Counted from the stretch's first letter, positions 7,432 through 16,676 are shown. The stretch: 64,000 nt of DNA from Pseudomonas sp. CROZ-RG-20F-R04-15 (GCF_022662375.1 NZ_JAKNQL010000017.1:1-64000), one strand, 5' to 3'. Translations and numbers: made by a program. Notes: generated by a model not told the origin, from the letters alone.

Positions 7432-7494
7432 GTTCGCCCAGTGTAATGGCCTGGCAATCCATGCACCGGTAAAGAGCCCTGACACTGGGCGAAC
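7432..7494. repeat. 13-bp perfect inverted repeat with 37-base loop
   Basis: GTTCGCCCAGTGT (7432-7444) is matched by ACACTGGGCGAAC (7482-7494). The loop contains a smaller pairing (ATGG...CCAT). It sits in about 350 bp without a convincing gene between two convergent genes, already downstream of a good terminator. It could be a processed RNA, a remnant mobile element end or an operator. The rest of 7500-7683 is AT-rich and holds nothing I can support. Confidence 0.6.
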
Positions 7495-7683
7495 GGGAAG
7501 GATTTTAATAGAAGTTGGCGCTTATGTCGTCATTCTTGAATGTAAAAATTATGTACGAAAACGTTAATGGATATTTATCGACGATTTCTTTCGCGAAACT
7601 TTCAATAACACCAAAGGTAACTAATAGTATGACTACTCTCATACAAAAACTGTACAAGAGCAGTCACCCTGTAGAGTTAAAGC

Positions 7684-8268
7684 TCAACTTTCGTGTTGAC
7701 TGGTCACTTTCAAGATATCGGTGTAAGTGACAATAACGCTTTGCCCTTCTTTCAGATTTTTCAGTTTGGCTCGAATTTCAGGCTTTTTCACGTCGAGCAC
7801 TTTCGATACGCCCGCCGGGTTTTGCAGGGTCACCTGATTTTTCTTCAAATCAATTTTGGTGATTTTCAATTGCACCTGAACCTGACGGTACGCCTCGCCA
7901 CCGGGGTTATCGCTGCCCGGAGCCTTACGCAACTCACCGGTACGTTCGGTGGTGCCAGGCAGACCTTTATCCACATCGGTGTCGAGGTAAGCGGCGACGG
8001 AACGCTGCACTTCGATGTTAACCAGATCGCCGGCCTTGAGATTGGCGAGGTTTTTCGCCTTGTCGCTGAGCTGAACATGAACCGGCTTGCCTTCGGCACC
8101 TTCGAGCACAACCTGATGGTTGGCGGCATCGACGGAGATCACTTTGGTGGTGACCTGATCGGCTTCAACAGTGGCAGACAGCGGAATATCTGCAGCCATT
8201 GCGCCGAAGCTGGTGGCGGACAGTACGGTTGCGAGGGTGATGGCCTTGGCCAGTGCGTCGAGCTTCAT
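7684..8268 (-). CDS. Conserved periplasmic protein of unknown function
   Basis: I take the ATG at 8268, which opens a typical signal peptide (MKLDALAKAITLATVLSATS, cleavage after GAMA). The frame upstream of it is arginine/proline rich and looks non-coding. The mature protein, about 170 residues, is rich in beta strands and contains repeated KVISVDAANHQVVLEG / KITKIDLKKNQVTLQNP segments. These are two copies of a small barrel-like unit with the pattern K-I/V-x-x-(I/V)-D-x-x-x-x-x-V-x-L. No family name is recognised. It may act as a single-gene transcript. Confidence 0.72.
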   Translation of the reverse strand: MKLDALAKAITLATVLSATSFGAMAADIPLSATVEADQVTTKVISVDAANHQVVLEGAEGKPVHVQLSDKAKNLANLKAGDLVNIEVQRSVAAYLDTDVDKGLPGTTERTGELRKAPGSDNPGGEAYRQVQVQLKITKIDLKKNQVTLQNPAGVSKVLDVKKPEIRAKLKNLKEGQSVIVTYTDILKVTSQHES

Positions 8269-8353
8269 AAGCGATACTTTCCCTGTGATGAATGGCAGCG
8301 CCCTACGTTGAAGCGGCTTCGACGCCGGGCGTGCCACTGAGCATAGACGCTGT

Positions 8354-8551
8354 TCAGGGCTTGGCCTTGGTTTGTGACGGCGAGCTTTGTTGCTTTGCGG
8401 TGTCCTGCGCGGTGGATTCGCCACTGGGCGTGCCCTTCCCGCTATGTTGACGTTGTTTGGGATCGGTGGGCCGCAGCGCATCGTTGTCGCGTTCGGTTTC
8501 GCCCGGTGGTCGGGGTTCGTCGGGGTGTTCGCCTTGGGTGATCGGTTTCAT
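8354..8551 (-). CDS. Small disordered hypothetical protein (65 aa)
   Basis: The ATG at 8551 has GAGGA about eight bases upstream, so I prefer it to the start twelve codons earlier. The product (MKPITQGEHPDEPRPPGETE...) is almost free of hydrophobic residues and rich in Pro, Glu, Ser, Thr and Gln, so it is predicted to be intrinsically disordered. It lies 10 bp downstream of the next small gene and is probably cotranscribed with it. Function unknown; the good ribosome-binding site is the main argument that it is translated. Confidence 0.55.
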   Translation of the reverse strand: MKPITQGEHPDEPRPPGETERDNDALRPTDPKQRQHSGKGTPSGESTAQDTAKQQSSPSQTKAKP

Positions 8552-8561
8552 GGGGTTGTCC

Positions 8562-8804
8562 TCAGGCTTCGGGGTCGTCGAGTTCACGGGTCACGTTGAT
8601 CGCGGGAGAGTCCTTGTGCAGATCGTCGGCCTTGGCGCGCAGGATCTGCCATTGCTCAAGGTCGATGGCGCCTTGGCCGAGCAAGTCGTCGGCGATGCGT
8701 TGCAGGTCGAAATAGTGCGCGTCGGGGGATTGCTGCCAGTAGGTCTGGTCGTCGAACAGGCGCTGCCAGGAATTCAGGTCTGGGGGTTGCAGGTCGTCGC
8801 TCAT
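8562..8804 (-). CDS. Small acidic hypothetical protein (80 aa)
   Basis: The start at 8804 (MSDDLQPPDLNSWQRLFDDQ) is preceded by a GAGGA ribosome-binding site. The protein is acidic, mostly helical, and lacks a signal peptide or membrane helix. The sequence (YFDLQRIADDLLGQGAIDLE) suggests two or three helices. A longer upstream frame reaching 9038 overlaps the AttH-like gene and is not supported. No family name is recognised. It probably forms a two-gene operon with the disordered protein downstream. Confidence 0.6.
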   Translation of the reverse strand: MSDDLQPPDLNSWQRLFDDQTYWQQSPDAHYFDLQRIADDLLGQGAIDLEQWQILRAKADDLHKDSPAINVTRELDDPEA

Positions 8805-8881
8805 GGCTAATCCTCGACAGGTTTCTCTGTAGAGGACAACACACCAAGCCGAGTTCAAACCGATCCTTTGCAGGAGATATT

Positions 8882-9949
8882 TCAGTACCCGGTCATCTCC
8901 AGATAGCCCTGGCCGGGATGGCTGCCACTGATGCGTACCGGGCCTTCCCAGTAAGGAATGCGCAGATTCATCCAAGCATTGGGGTTGAGCGCGTCGAGGC
9001 TGATATCGAGTTGTTTGTCGGGGATGCTGATCGACCATTTTACGGGCAGCGACTTACCAGCAACCTTGGCAGTGGTTTGCGGGGTGAGCTGGATCTGCGA
9101 GCTACTCAGGGTTTGCGTCTGACCGTCAGCAGCAATCCACGTGCCGGTGAGATACGGCGCGCCGTCCTTCTGGCGCATGCGATAGAGCATCACGTGTTCG
9201 CCGCTGTCCAGGTGCAGAGAGAACCAGTCCCAACCGGTTTGATTGGCGGTCAGCGGCTGGCTGCTCCACTCGCGATCGAGCCACGCGGGGCCGGCGACGG
9301 TGTAGCTCTGACCGTCGATCTGCAACGTGCCGCTCGCCTGGAAAAACGGCTGGCTGTAGTAATAAGAAGCCTGACCTTCTTCGGATTTCTGGCTGAAGCC
9401 CTTGTCGCCCTGCAACACCAGCGGGCGGCTGGAAGTCAGGTGCAGTTGATAGGCGAAATCCTTGTCGCGAGCGCTGAGTTGCAGGTCACTCATGGGATCC
9501 TGCGCCTGACTGGCAAACCGCCAATCATCGATCCACGCCTCGAACGGCGCCAGTTGCACACCCGCCTGCCCCACTCCACCCCGCGCATAGCGTTCAGCCG
9601 CGTGATGCACCGTGCTGGAAGTCACCGCCGCGTGCCCCAGCCAGATCGTCTGATCCGCCCACCCGGCCTGCTCCGCCAGCGGTTTCAGCGCACTGCGAAA
9701 CAGCGTCCATTGCACGCCAAACTGATTGCCCTGCTGATCCTTGAGATTGGCGGTGACGTACCACCACTCAATGCGAAAACCGTCATGCGCGCCGTGATCT
9801 GCGGGAAACCTGAACACCCGGCCCGGCACCACCGGCGTAAATGCCAACGCCTGATTGCCCATCCCGGCAAAGCCTTTCTGCTCCGGAGCCGATTGATCGC
9901 AACCACCGAGCAGCAACAAAACCATGAGCACAACCAGATTAATCTTCAT
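8882..9949 (-). CDS. AttH/CrtC (carotenoid 1,2-hydratase-like) lipoprotein
   Basis: The 355-residue protein begins with a lipoprotein signal (VVLMVLLLLGGC, lipobox LLGGC), so it should be anchored in the outer or inner membrane after Lol sorting. The body carries the AttH/CrtC signatures: FPADHGAHDGFRIEWWYVTA near the N-terminus, DRWEW-like LDREWSSQPL, and GWDWFSLHLDSGEHVMLYR. The family has a lipocalin-like fold, and CrtC members hydrate carotenoids, but no carotenoid genes are here. In many proteobacteria this gene follows an ABC ATPase and an FtsX-type permease, as here. The start overlaps the permease stop by 11 bases, which indicates translational coupling and a common export or surface-lipid function of unknown substrate. 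Confidence 0.85.
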   Translation of the reverse strand: MKINLVVLMVLLLLGGCDQSAPEQKGFAGMGNQALAFTPVVPGRVFRFPADHGAHDGFRIEWWYVTANLKDQQGNQFGVQWTLFRSALKPLAEQAGWADQTIWLGHAAVTSSTVHHAAERYARGGVGQAGVQLAPFEAWIDDWRFASQAQDPMSDLQLSARDKDFAYQLHLTSSRPLVLQGDKGFSQKSEEGQASYYYSQPFFQASGTLQIDGQSYTVAGPAWLDREWSSQPLTANQTGWDWFSLHLDSGEHVMLYRMRQKDGAPYLTGTWIAADGQTQTLSSSQIQLTPQTTAKVAGKSLPVKWSISIPDKQLDISLDALNPNAWMNLRIPYWEGPVRISGSHPGQGYLEMTGY

Positions 9950-12410
9950 GGGCAAACGTCCTCAGCAGGTCCGCCGGTTGCGTGCGGTACAGCGAGTACA
10001 GCGGCCATGCCGAAGCCAATAACGTCGCCAATAATGCCAACCCCATCAACTGCAACAATTGCCACGGAAACACCCGCAACGGCAGCCGCCAGCCAAAAGC
10101 CTGCACATTGATCACCGCGTCCAGACACCACGCCAGCGCGATCCCCAGCGGCAACGCCAGCACCAGCGTCAGTACCGCCAGCAGCCAGGTCTGACCAAGA
10201 TTGAGCAGCATCAATTGCCGTCGCGTTACGCCCAATGCCCACAGCGGTGCGAGTTGGCCGAGACGACTCTGGCTTTGCGTCAGCAGGCTGATGAACAGCG
10301 CCACGCCTGCCACCGCCAGGGTCAGGCTGTTCAACGCCGCCGTCGCCGCAAAGGTCCGTTCGAAAACCTGCACCGACCAGCCCTTGAGCCGCGCCTGATC
10401 GACGATGCGACTGTCATCGAGTTGAAAGCGCGCCTGCAATGCAGCTAAGAATCCCGGGATATTCTGCGGCTCGATGCGCAGATTGAAACGGTTCGGCGTC
10501 AGTTGCGGCCAGCCACGCAGCAGGTGATTGATGTTGACCAGCAAGTGCCCCTTGGGATTGCCGTAGTCGGCGTAGATGCCAACGATGCGTGGCGACCATG
10601 TGCCGTTCGGCGTGGGAATCGCCAGATGTTCGCCCGCGTGCAGCCTCAAGCGCCGGGCGAGTTGTTCACTGAGCATCACCGCATCATCCGTCGCCAGATG
10701 CGCCCATGGATCGCCGCCAATCGAATCGAGCAACGGCCAGTGCTGGCGATAGTGCGCGTGATCAATGATGCCGAACACTTCCGCCGGCCAGCCCTGCAAT
10801 GTGACCGCGACCTGCCAGTTGGGCAGAATCGCCGCAATATTCGGCTGCTGCTTGAGCCAGCTGTACATTTCCCGCGACTGTGCCGGATTGCTCGGATTGA
10901 TATACAACTCGGCGCTCAGGCGTTGCTCCAGCCAATCGGTGAAGGTCTGACGGAAACCGGCGGTCATGCTCCCGGCGCCGATGTTGGCGGCAAGTGCCAA
11001 AAGTAACGCCATCAACGCCAGACTCAGTGCCGGCAGTTGCTGGCGGCAATCGGCGAGAAACCACTGGCCGAGCACCGAGCGACTGCGCCCGAGCAACTGG
11101 TTCAACAGCGCGCTGAGCAACACCGGCAGCGCCAATGCGGCACCGATCAGCAACCCGGCCATCAAGACAAAACCGCTGGCCAGACTGTCGCCCCAGATCA
11201 ACGCCACCAACGCTATCATCGCCAACAGCGCCGCCAGCCAGCCTTGGCGACGCAACCAGCGCGCATATTGCTGATGCCAGGCTTGCGGATCGGCCACGGC
11301 CAACAACGGCAAACGGGCGGCGCGCAACAGGCTGTTGGCCCCGGCGAGCAAGGCGCCGAGCAGGCTCAGACCGATGCCGCTGAACCACCACCAAGGACTC
11401 AGACGCAACTGCCCCGCCACTTCCGCGCCGTACAATCCGCGCAGGCTGGCGGCGACGTCCGGCAGCAACACACTGGCGAGCCAATAGCCGCTGATCACGC
11501 CGAGCAGCCCGCCGAGCAGCGCCAGCGCACCCAACTCAACGATCAGGCAAAAGATCAACATCCGCGCACTGACACCGCAGGCGCGCAGCGTACGCAGCAA
11601 GCCGCGACGTTGCTCAAGAGCCAGCCCAATCGCGGCGTGGACGATGAACAAGCCGACCACGAACGAGAGAAATCCCAACGCATCGAGATTCAGGTGAAAA
11701 CTCTCGGTCAGTCGCGCCAGATTGTTTTCCTCACCGCTGCTTTTAAGCTGCAACTGACCTTTGAACACGGCAGGCAACTCGACGTGAAAATCCTTGGGCA
11801 GCAACAGCCGCGACAATTGCCCGGGTTGTTCGAGCAGGGTTTGTGCGACGCCGATGTCCACCAGCAACACGCCCGGCGCCATGTCCTTCTGCGCGAGCAG
11901 CGGTGGCAGTTTCAAGCCATTGAGCGTTTGCGGCGTGTCACCTTCGCGCAGATTCAGCGCCTGTAAGGTATCCGGGGAAATCCACGTATTTCCGGGCGGC
12001 GTGAAAAACTCGACGACACGCTCGATCGGCAGCGCCTGCCCGGCCACCGCCGAATCGGCCGGCAGCGACACCGGTTCGATGCCCATCAATTGCAGCCGCT
12101 GATTGTCGAAGCCCTTGAGCTGCACCCGACCTTGCAACACTGGCGACACCGGCCAGCCCTGTCGGCGCAGATCAACGAACCATTGCTGCGCGAACGTTGC
12201 CCCGTTCGGCGTACCGAGACTGGCCTGCGGTTCGCCGCCGATCAATTGGCTGGCCCGCGCGTAACTGTCGCGCGCCTGACTGTTCAGCGCTTCGACGCCA
12301 GTCAACAGACTGGTCGCCAGCCACAACCCGGTCAGCACACTGAAAAACTGTACCGGATGACGCCGCCAATGGCTGAGCAGCGCACGCAGGGTCTGACGGA
12401 AAACGATCAC
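9939..12410 (-). CDS. FtsX-type ABC transporter permease
   Basis: The 823-residue protein has a first membrane helix near the N-terminus (FFSVLTGLWLATSLLTG), a large periplasmic domain, then a block of FtsX-like helices (from about residue 245), a second periplasmic domain and a final block of helices (VAGVALFISLLTQ, then WLLAVLTLVLALPLGIALAW). The double FtsX arrangement with about ten helices matches the MacB/LolCE-like permeases encoded with AttH-type lipoproteins. It overlaps the ATPase gene upstream by four bases. The likely role is mechanotransmission or lipid/lipoprotein handling across the inner membrane; the substrate is unknown. Confidence 0.88.
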   Translation of the reverse strand: MIVFRQTLRALLSHWRRHPVQFFSVLTGLWLATSLLTGVEALNSQARDSYARASQLIGGEPQASLGTPNGATFAQQWFVDLRRQGWPVSPVLQGRVQLKGFDNQRLQLMGIEPVSLPADSAVAGQALPIERVVEFFTPPGNTWISPDTLQALNLREGDTPQTLNGLKLPPLLAQKDMAPGVLLVDIGVAQTLLEQPGQLSRLLLPKDFHVELPAVFKGQLQLKSSGEENNLARLTESFHLNLDALGFLSFVVGLFIVHAAIGLALEQRRGLLRTLRACGVSARMLIFCLIVELGALALLGGLLGVISGYWLASVLLPDVAASLRGLYGAEVAGQLRLSPWWWFSGIGLSLLGALLAGANSLLRAARLPLLAVADPQAWHQQYARWLRRQGWLAALLAMIALVALIWGDSLASGFVLMAGLLIGAALALPVLLSALLNQLLGRSRSVLGQWFLADCRQQLPALSLALMALLLALAANIGAGSMTAGFRQTFTDWLEQRLSAELYINPSNPAQSREMYSWLKQQPNIAAILPNWQVAVTLQGWPAEVFGIIDHAHYRQHWPLLDSIGGDPWAHLATDDAVMLSEQLARRLRLHAGEHLAIPTPNGTWSPRIVGIYADYGNPKGHLLVNINHLLRGWPQLTPNRFNLRIEPQNIPGFLAALQARFQLDDSRIVDQARLKGWSVQVFERTFAATAALNSLTLAVAGVALFISLLTQSQSRLGQLAPLWALGVTRRQLMLLNLGQTWLLAVLTLVLALPLGIALAWCLDAVINVQAFGWRLPLRVFPWQLLQLMGLALLATLLASAWPLYSLYRTQPADLLRTFAHED

Positions 12411-13060
12411 GTCAGCCGTCCGCTGGACAACACCACTCGCTGCGCCAATCGCGCTGCGACTCGCGGGCTGTGAGTGACCATCAACAAAGTGGTCGGCGTG
12501 TCATCGAGCAATTCCAGCAACAGCCGCAGCACTTCGTCACTGGTCGCTTCATCGAGGCTGCCGGTGGGCTCATCGGCCAGCAGCAATTTCGGCTGCGAGG
12601 CCAATGCCCGGCCCAACGCGACCCGCTGCTGCTGACCACCGGAAAGCTGCTCGGGATAACGCTTGAGCAAATCGCCGAGGCCCAGACGCTGCACCAGATG
12701 CGCCTGCCAGCGCGGCTCATGGCGCCCGGCCAGGCGCGCCTGAAAGGCCAGGTTGTCCTCGACGCGCAGACTGCCGATCAGGTTGAACTGCTGGAACACC
12801 AGACCGATTTCCGTCCGCCGCCAGTTCGCCAGTTGCGCCTCGTTCATCGTCTCCAGTCGATGCTCGCCGCTGCGAATGCTGCCACTGTCGACCTTGTCGA
12901 GCCCGCCCACCAGGTGCAGCAATGTGCTTTTGCCGCTGCCGGATTCGCCCATCAGCGCCAGGCTGCTGCCCGCGTCGAGCGACAGGTCGACACCTTGCAG
13001 CACCGGCAATGGGCCTTGCGGGGTGAGATAGCTTTTGAAGACATTTTCAACACGAAGCAT
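12407..13060 (-). CDS. LolD/MacB-type ABC transporter ATP-binding protein
   Basis: The 217-residue ATPase has Walker A GESGSGKST, Q-loop VFQQFNLIGSL, signature LSGGQQQR, Walker B LLLADEPTGSLDEAT and H-loop MVTHSPRVA. I choose the ATG at 13060 (MLRVENVFKSY), which has AGGTGG just upstream, rather than the longer frame. It is the first gene of an operon with the FtsX-type permease and the AttH/CrtC lipoprotein, each overlapping the next. It powers the permease from the cytosolic side of the inner membrane. Confidence 0.92.
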   Translation of the reverse strand: MLRVENVFKSYLTPQGPLPVLQGVDLSLDAGSSLALMGESGSGKSTLLHLVGGLDKVDSGSIRSGEHRLETMNEAQLANWRRTEIGLVFQQFNLIGSLRVEDNLAFQARLAGRHEPRWQAHLVQRLGLGDLLKRYPEQLSGGQQQRVALGRALASQPKLLLADEPTGSLDEATSDEVLRLLLELLDDTPTTLLMVTHSPRVAARLAQRVVLSSGRLT

Positions 13061-13143
13061 GCCGCCACCTGATCGGTCAGTGTGGGGCAAGGATAGCGGA
13101 TGCCGATGACAGACTTGAACTCAGCGTTGAATTGACCGGCCCC

Positions 13144-13209
13144 TTCGCGAGCAGGCTCGCTCCCACAGGTAGATCGCGTTCCAAAGGTGGGAGCGAGCTT
13201 GCTCGCGAA
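13144..13209. repeat. REP doublet (REPIN)
   Basis: Two REP units in inverted orientation (13144-13166 and 13187-13209) share the core CGCGAGC...GCTCGCTCCCAC and are separated by 20 bases. They sit between the ABC operon start and the stop of the sulfatase-like gene. Confidence 0.9.
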
Positions 13210-13234
13210 AGCGTCGACCCGGACAAGCTGAAGT

Positions 13235-14932
13235 TCACTGCCCGGCAGCCACACTCGCTGGCGCCTGCGACGGCGTGACAATGCTGCCCAGATCAATGTG
13301 TTTCCACTCAGGCTTGGCCCCCAGCCGCGCATTGAAGCGGTAGTTGAAGGTGAATTCGTCCGCCGTCCCGACACTCAGTGGCTTGCCATAAACAGCCTCG
13401 ATCCCCGCCAGGTCATAGCCCATCAACTGCAACAGCGTCGGGAAGATGTTGTAGTGGCTGGAGCGATCCTTGTTCGCCGCCAGTTGCGCCGGCCAGTCCA
13501 GCGTCTTTAACCCACTGCCCTGAATCACCACCAGTGGCACCAACCCTTCTTCCTCCACCGGATCACCGCCGCAGTGGGTGTTCAATCCCGGATTACCGCG
13601 TTCATGCAAATCCTGGCCATGATCAGAGGTATAGATCAGCAACGCATTGTTCAGATTGGCCTGGGCAAACACTCGCGCGAAAAACTCGCCGACGTTCCAC
13701 AACAGCGTGTTCTTGTAGGCGTTGCGGTACAGCACCCAGTCATCCGGCTGACCATTGAAACCGGTGCGCTCGCCGGTATCCGCCACTTCGGTGAACTGCC
13801 CGCGCGGCAAGGTCGGGCGGTAGGCCATGAACGCATCGGGATATTTGTCGTGCACCGGGAAGTGCGCACCGACCTTGTTGATCACCACCAGCTCCGGCGT
13901 GTCATCGTTGAGCAATTCGATCAGCTTCGCCGCTGCCGCCATGTCGCGATCGCGCACGCTGGTCTGGTCGAATTGCACGAACTGATCGATGTCCTTCTTC
14001 TCGGTGTCGGTCATCAGGTTCTGCAGATTGCCGGCGGTGCGCTGGGCGTCGATGTAGACGGTGCGCAGTCCAGCCTTCCTGGCGTACTGCCAGATCGACG
14101 GCAGCGTGCTGTTGATGCGCATGTAATCGGCGCGGGTGCCGCCGTAGCGCAGGGTCACGTTGGTGTCGGCGCTGCAATTGGCGATGGAGGCGGCGTAGCC
14201 GTAATTGAAGATGTCGACGCCGGGGTGCGCCTGTTTGAGATTGCTGTGCACACCGAACGGCGCGTTGATGTCGAGGTAATTGCCGGAAATGCTTTCGTCG
14301 ATGATCAGCACGATGTCATGGCCGACAGCTTGCGAGCTGCGCGCCAGTGTCACCGGTTCGCGCGGGCCGACGGTGTTGTGCAGCGCTTCATAGGTGAACA
14401 GGTTCAGGTAGGCCAGCGGCGTGTACATGATCGGCAAACCCCGAGCGCCCTCTCCCGCACGCAAGAACAGCACGGCACTGAGCAGCAACACCCCGCACAA
14501 CGGCGCCGCCACACGTAACGCGTTGGGAATGGCCAAGCCATGGCGTGGCTTCAGACCGATACCGAACAACAACAGCAAACCACTGAGGGCGCCGTGCAGG
14601 ATCGCGTCTCGATACTGGTAGGCCGCTTCCTGAATGAAACCGCCGGAATACACCAGAGAAACGAAGCTGCTGTAGCTCAGGTAATCCGCAGTGACGCGGG
14701 TATATACGTCAAAAAATACCGCCGAGGCGAACATTGCCAATGCGAATAAATGTCGTATGAGGGTTTGCCGTATATAGGCCGTTAGATATAACGCTAAAGT
14801 AAGCGCCAAAAACATCGCGCCAAAAAGAAGTACAGCGAAACCGAAGCCGATAGCATTTAACCGATCAATGTAATATTCGGAATAAAGCAGCAAATAAACA
14901 ACTAAAAGCAGTTCTTTCAGATATCGAAACAT
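13235..14932 (-). CDS. Membrane-bound sulfatase-fold transferase (phosphoethanolamine transferase-like)
   Basis: From the ATG at 14932 the 565-residue protein has about five N-terminal membrane helices (up to about residue 165) and then a periplasmic alkaline-phosphatase-superfamily domain. VLIIDESISGNYLD supplies the predicted nucleophile region, with Ser where phosphoethanolamine transferases usually have Thr in GET. IANCSADTNVTLRYGG follows, and LLIYTSDHGQDLHERG provides the C-terminal metal ligands. Such enzymes transfer phosphoethanolamine or related groups to lipid A, glycans or exopolysaccharide. The gene is divergent from the exopolysaccharide operon across a 390-bp gap, so modification of that polymer is possible but unproven. 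The 38-codon N-terminal extension in the longest frame lacks a good start context. Confidence 0.78.
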   Translation of the reverse strand: MFRYLKELLLVVYLLLYSEYYIDRLNAIGFGFAVLLFGAMFLALTLALYLTAYIRQTLIRHLFALAMFASAVFFDVYTRVTADYLSYSSFVSLVYSGGFIQEAAYQYRDAILHGALSGLLLLFGIGLKPRHGLAIPNALRVAAPLCGVLLLSAVLFLRAGEGARGLPIMYTPLAYLNLFTYEALHNTVGPREPVTLARSSQAVGHDIVLIIDESISGNYLDINAPFGVHSNLKQAHPGVDIFNYGYAASIANCSADTNVTLRYGGTRADYMRINSTLPSIWQYARKAGLRTVYIDAQRTAGNLQNLMTDTEKKDIDQFVQFDQTSVRDRDMAAAAKLIELLNDDTPELVVINKVGAHFPVHDKYPDAFMAYRPTLPRGQFTEVADTGERTGFNGQPDDWVLYRNAYKNTLLWNVGEFFARVFAQANLNNALLIYTSDHGQDLHERGNPGLNTHCGGDPVEEEGLVPLVVIQGSGLKTLDWPAQLAANKDRSSHYNIFPTLLQLMGYDLAGIEAVYGKPLSVGTADEFTFNYRFNARLGAKPEWKHIDLGSIVTPSQAPASVAAGQ

Positions 14933-15323
14933 GGCAATCCCGGTCGGGCAAAACCGTAAAGGGTCAAGAGTTTGTCGGTCAAAATCTGACACTAGCACCC
15001 GGCCATCAAAGCGCAAGAAATGGCTGACTTTCTTACAAAGCGTCAAAAAACCGATGACTCAAATCTGACACACTCAAGTTGCTGAAAGCCTTTAAATTCG
15101 CGGCCTTCGACCGTCCATCGTTTTCTTTGAAATGTGAAAAAAGCGTCAAGCACGGGACAAATCCAGCAATAGCAAGCACTTGATGGCCAATCGCCCCCAA
15201 AATTGGGGCTGTTATACAGGTGCAACATGTCATTTTGCTGACACGCTTTTCAAACCCTGCGCTATACCCCTTTTGACAGTCTCATTTCGAACTTCTTCTT
15301 TTTGCTCTATCGAGGGTGCGCAG
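14933..15323. other. Divergent intergenic region of the exopolysaccharide locus
   Basis: This stretch of 391 bases between divergent genes must hold the promoters of both. It contains a TTGACA (around 15274), a GAACTT (15289-15294) and the short palindrome CCCCAAAATTGGGG (15197-15210). None of these combines into a promoter I can defend. The TTGACA lacks a matching -10. No gene is seen. Confidence 0.5.
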
Positions 15324-16676
15324 ATGGACGTGAGCGTATTTGGCACGGGCTATGTTGGACTAATACAAGCCGCCGCACTTGCAGATGTCGGTCATCGGGT
15401 TTTATGCGTGGATATTGACCCGAACAAGATTAAACAACTGCAACAAGCGGTACCGCCGATTAGCGAGCCCGGTTTGTCCAGCACTCTTGAGGAGAACATC
15501 AAGGCCGGCCGTCTGCTGTTCAGCACCCAGGCCAGCGATGCGGTCGAACACGCCGAACTGATCTTCATCGCCGTTGGCACCCCAGCCGATGAGGATGGCT
15601 CAGCCGACCTCAGCCACGTGCTCAACGTTGCCCGGCAGATCGCCTCGCACATGGAAGCCGACCGCACGCTGATCATCAAATCCACGGTGCCCGTGGGCAC
15701 GGCGGATCAAGTGCTGGCCACCGCCAACAGCGAACTGCAACGCCGCGACAAGTCCCACCTGACCGTGCGTGTGGTCTCCAACCCGGAATTCCTCAAGGAA
15801 GGCAGCGCCCTCGCCGACTGCATGCGCCCGGACCGGATCATCGTCGGCACCCGCGACGACCAAGCCCGTGAGCAAATGAGCGAGTTGTACGCGCCGTTCT
15901 GCCGCAACCACGAAAAACTGATGTTCATGGACAACCGTAGCGCCGAACTGACCAAGTACGCCGCCAACGCGATGCTCGCCACGCGCATCAGTTTCATGAA
16001 CGAACTGGCCAACCTCACTGAACTGCTCGGCGCCGACATCGAAGCGGTGCGCAAGGGCATCGGTTCTGATCCGCGGATCGGCTACCACTTCATCTATCCG
16101 GGCTGCGGCTTCGGTGGCTCGTGCTTTCCCAAGGATCTGCGCGCCCTGCTGCACACCGCCGAACACAACGGCATGCCGCTGAAACTGCTGCGCAGCGTCA
16201 CCGACGTCAATGACCTGCAGAGGCACATCCTGTTCAGCAAACTCAAAGCGCAATTCCCCCAGGGACTGGCCGGCAAGTCGATCGCGATCTGGGGCCTGGC
16301 GTTCAAACCGAACACCGATGACATGCGCGAAGCGCCGAGCCGCTATCTGATGGACGCACTCTGGGCTGAAGGTGCCAGCGTGCAGGCCTACGACCCGGAA
16401 GCCATGTCCGAATGCCGGCGCCTTTACGGTTACCGCAACGATCTGCACCTGTGCGCCACCCGCGACGACACTCTGGAAGACGCTGATGCGCTGGTGATCT
16501 GCACCGAGTGGAAAAACTTCCGCGTGGTCGATTTCGAACTGCTCGCCGAAAAACTCCGTTCGAAGGTAATCATCGACGGTCGCAACCTGTACAACCCGGA
16601 ACAAGTGGCGGCTGCCGGACTGCATTACAGCGGCATCGGTCTGCGCCACATTGCCCCTGAAGGGCTACGGCCATGA
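15324..16676 (+). CDS. ugd: UDP-glucose 6-dehydrogenase
   Basis: The 450-residue enzyme oxidises UDP-glucose to UDP-glucuronate with two NAD+. It has the N-terminal Rossmann motif VFGTGYVGL, NSTVPVGT-like IKSTVPVGTAD, the catalytic block FIYPGCGFGGSCFPKDLRAL with the active-site Cys near residue 265, and the C-terminal UDP-binding domain starting at IAIWGLAFKPNTDDMR. The ATG at 15324 has GAGGG upstream; the longer frame from 15180 is not needed. It heads the exopolysaccharide operon and overlaps the next gene by four bases, so UDP-glucuronate is a likely precursor, probably passed on to the epimerase. Confidence 0.93.
   Translation: MDVSVFGTGYVGLIQAAALADVGHRVLCVDIDPNKIKQLQQAVPPISEPGLSSTLEENIKAGRLLFSTQASDAVEHAELIFIAVGTPADEDGSADLSHVLNVARQIASHMEADRTLIIKSTVPVGTADQVLATANSELQRRDKSHLTVRVVSNPEFLKEGSALADCMRPDRIIVGTRDDQAREQMSELYAPFCRNHEKLMFMDNRSAELTKYAANAMLATRISFMNELANLTELLGADIEAVRKGIGSDPRIGYHFIYPGCGFGGSCFPKDLRALLHTAEHNGMPLKLLRSVTDVNDLQRHILFSKLKAQFPQGLAGKSIAIWGLAFKPNTDDMREAPSRYLMDALWAEGASVQAYDPEAMSECRRLYGYRNDLHLCATRDDTLEDADALVICTEWKNFRVVDFELLAEKLRSKVIIDGRNLYNPEQVAAAGLHYSGIGLRHIAPEGLRP

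Noticed and set aside
7515..7730. Possible 71-codon gene in the gap after the GT2 terminator
   Set aside because: No ribosome-binding site, atypical composition and overlap with the end of the convergent periplasmic-protein gene.
11037..11966. Plus-strand 309-codon open frame opposite the FtsX permease
   Set aside because: Gln/Arg-rich composition and no ribosome-binding site; it is the antisense shadow of a clear permease gene.
13574..14518. Plus-strand 314-codon open frame opposite the sulfatase-like gene
   Set aside because: Antisense shadow in high-GC sequence; the minus-strand product has conserved motifs and membrane helices.
15289..15313. AlgU/sigmaE-like promoter (GAACTT followed by TCGAG) before ugd
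   Set aside because: The spacing is 15 rather than 16-17, the -10 is poor, and transcription would start past the ribosome-binding site of the gene.
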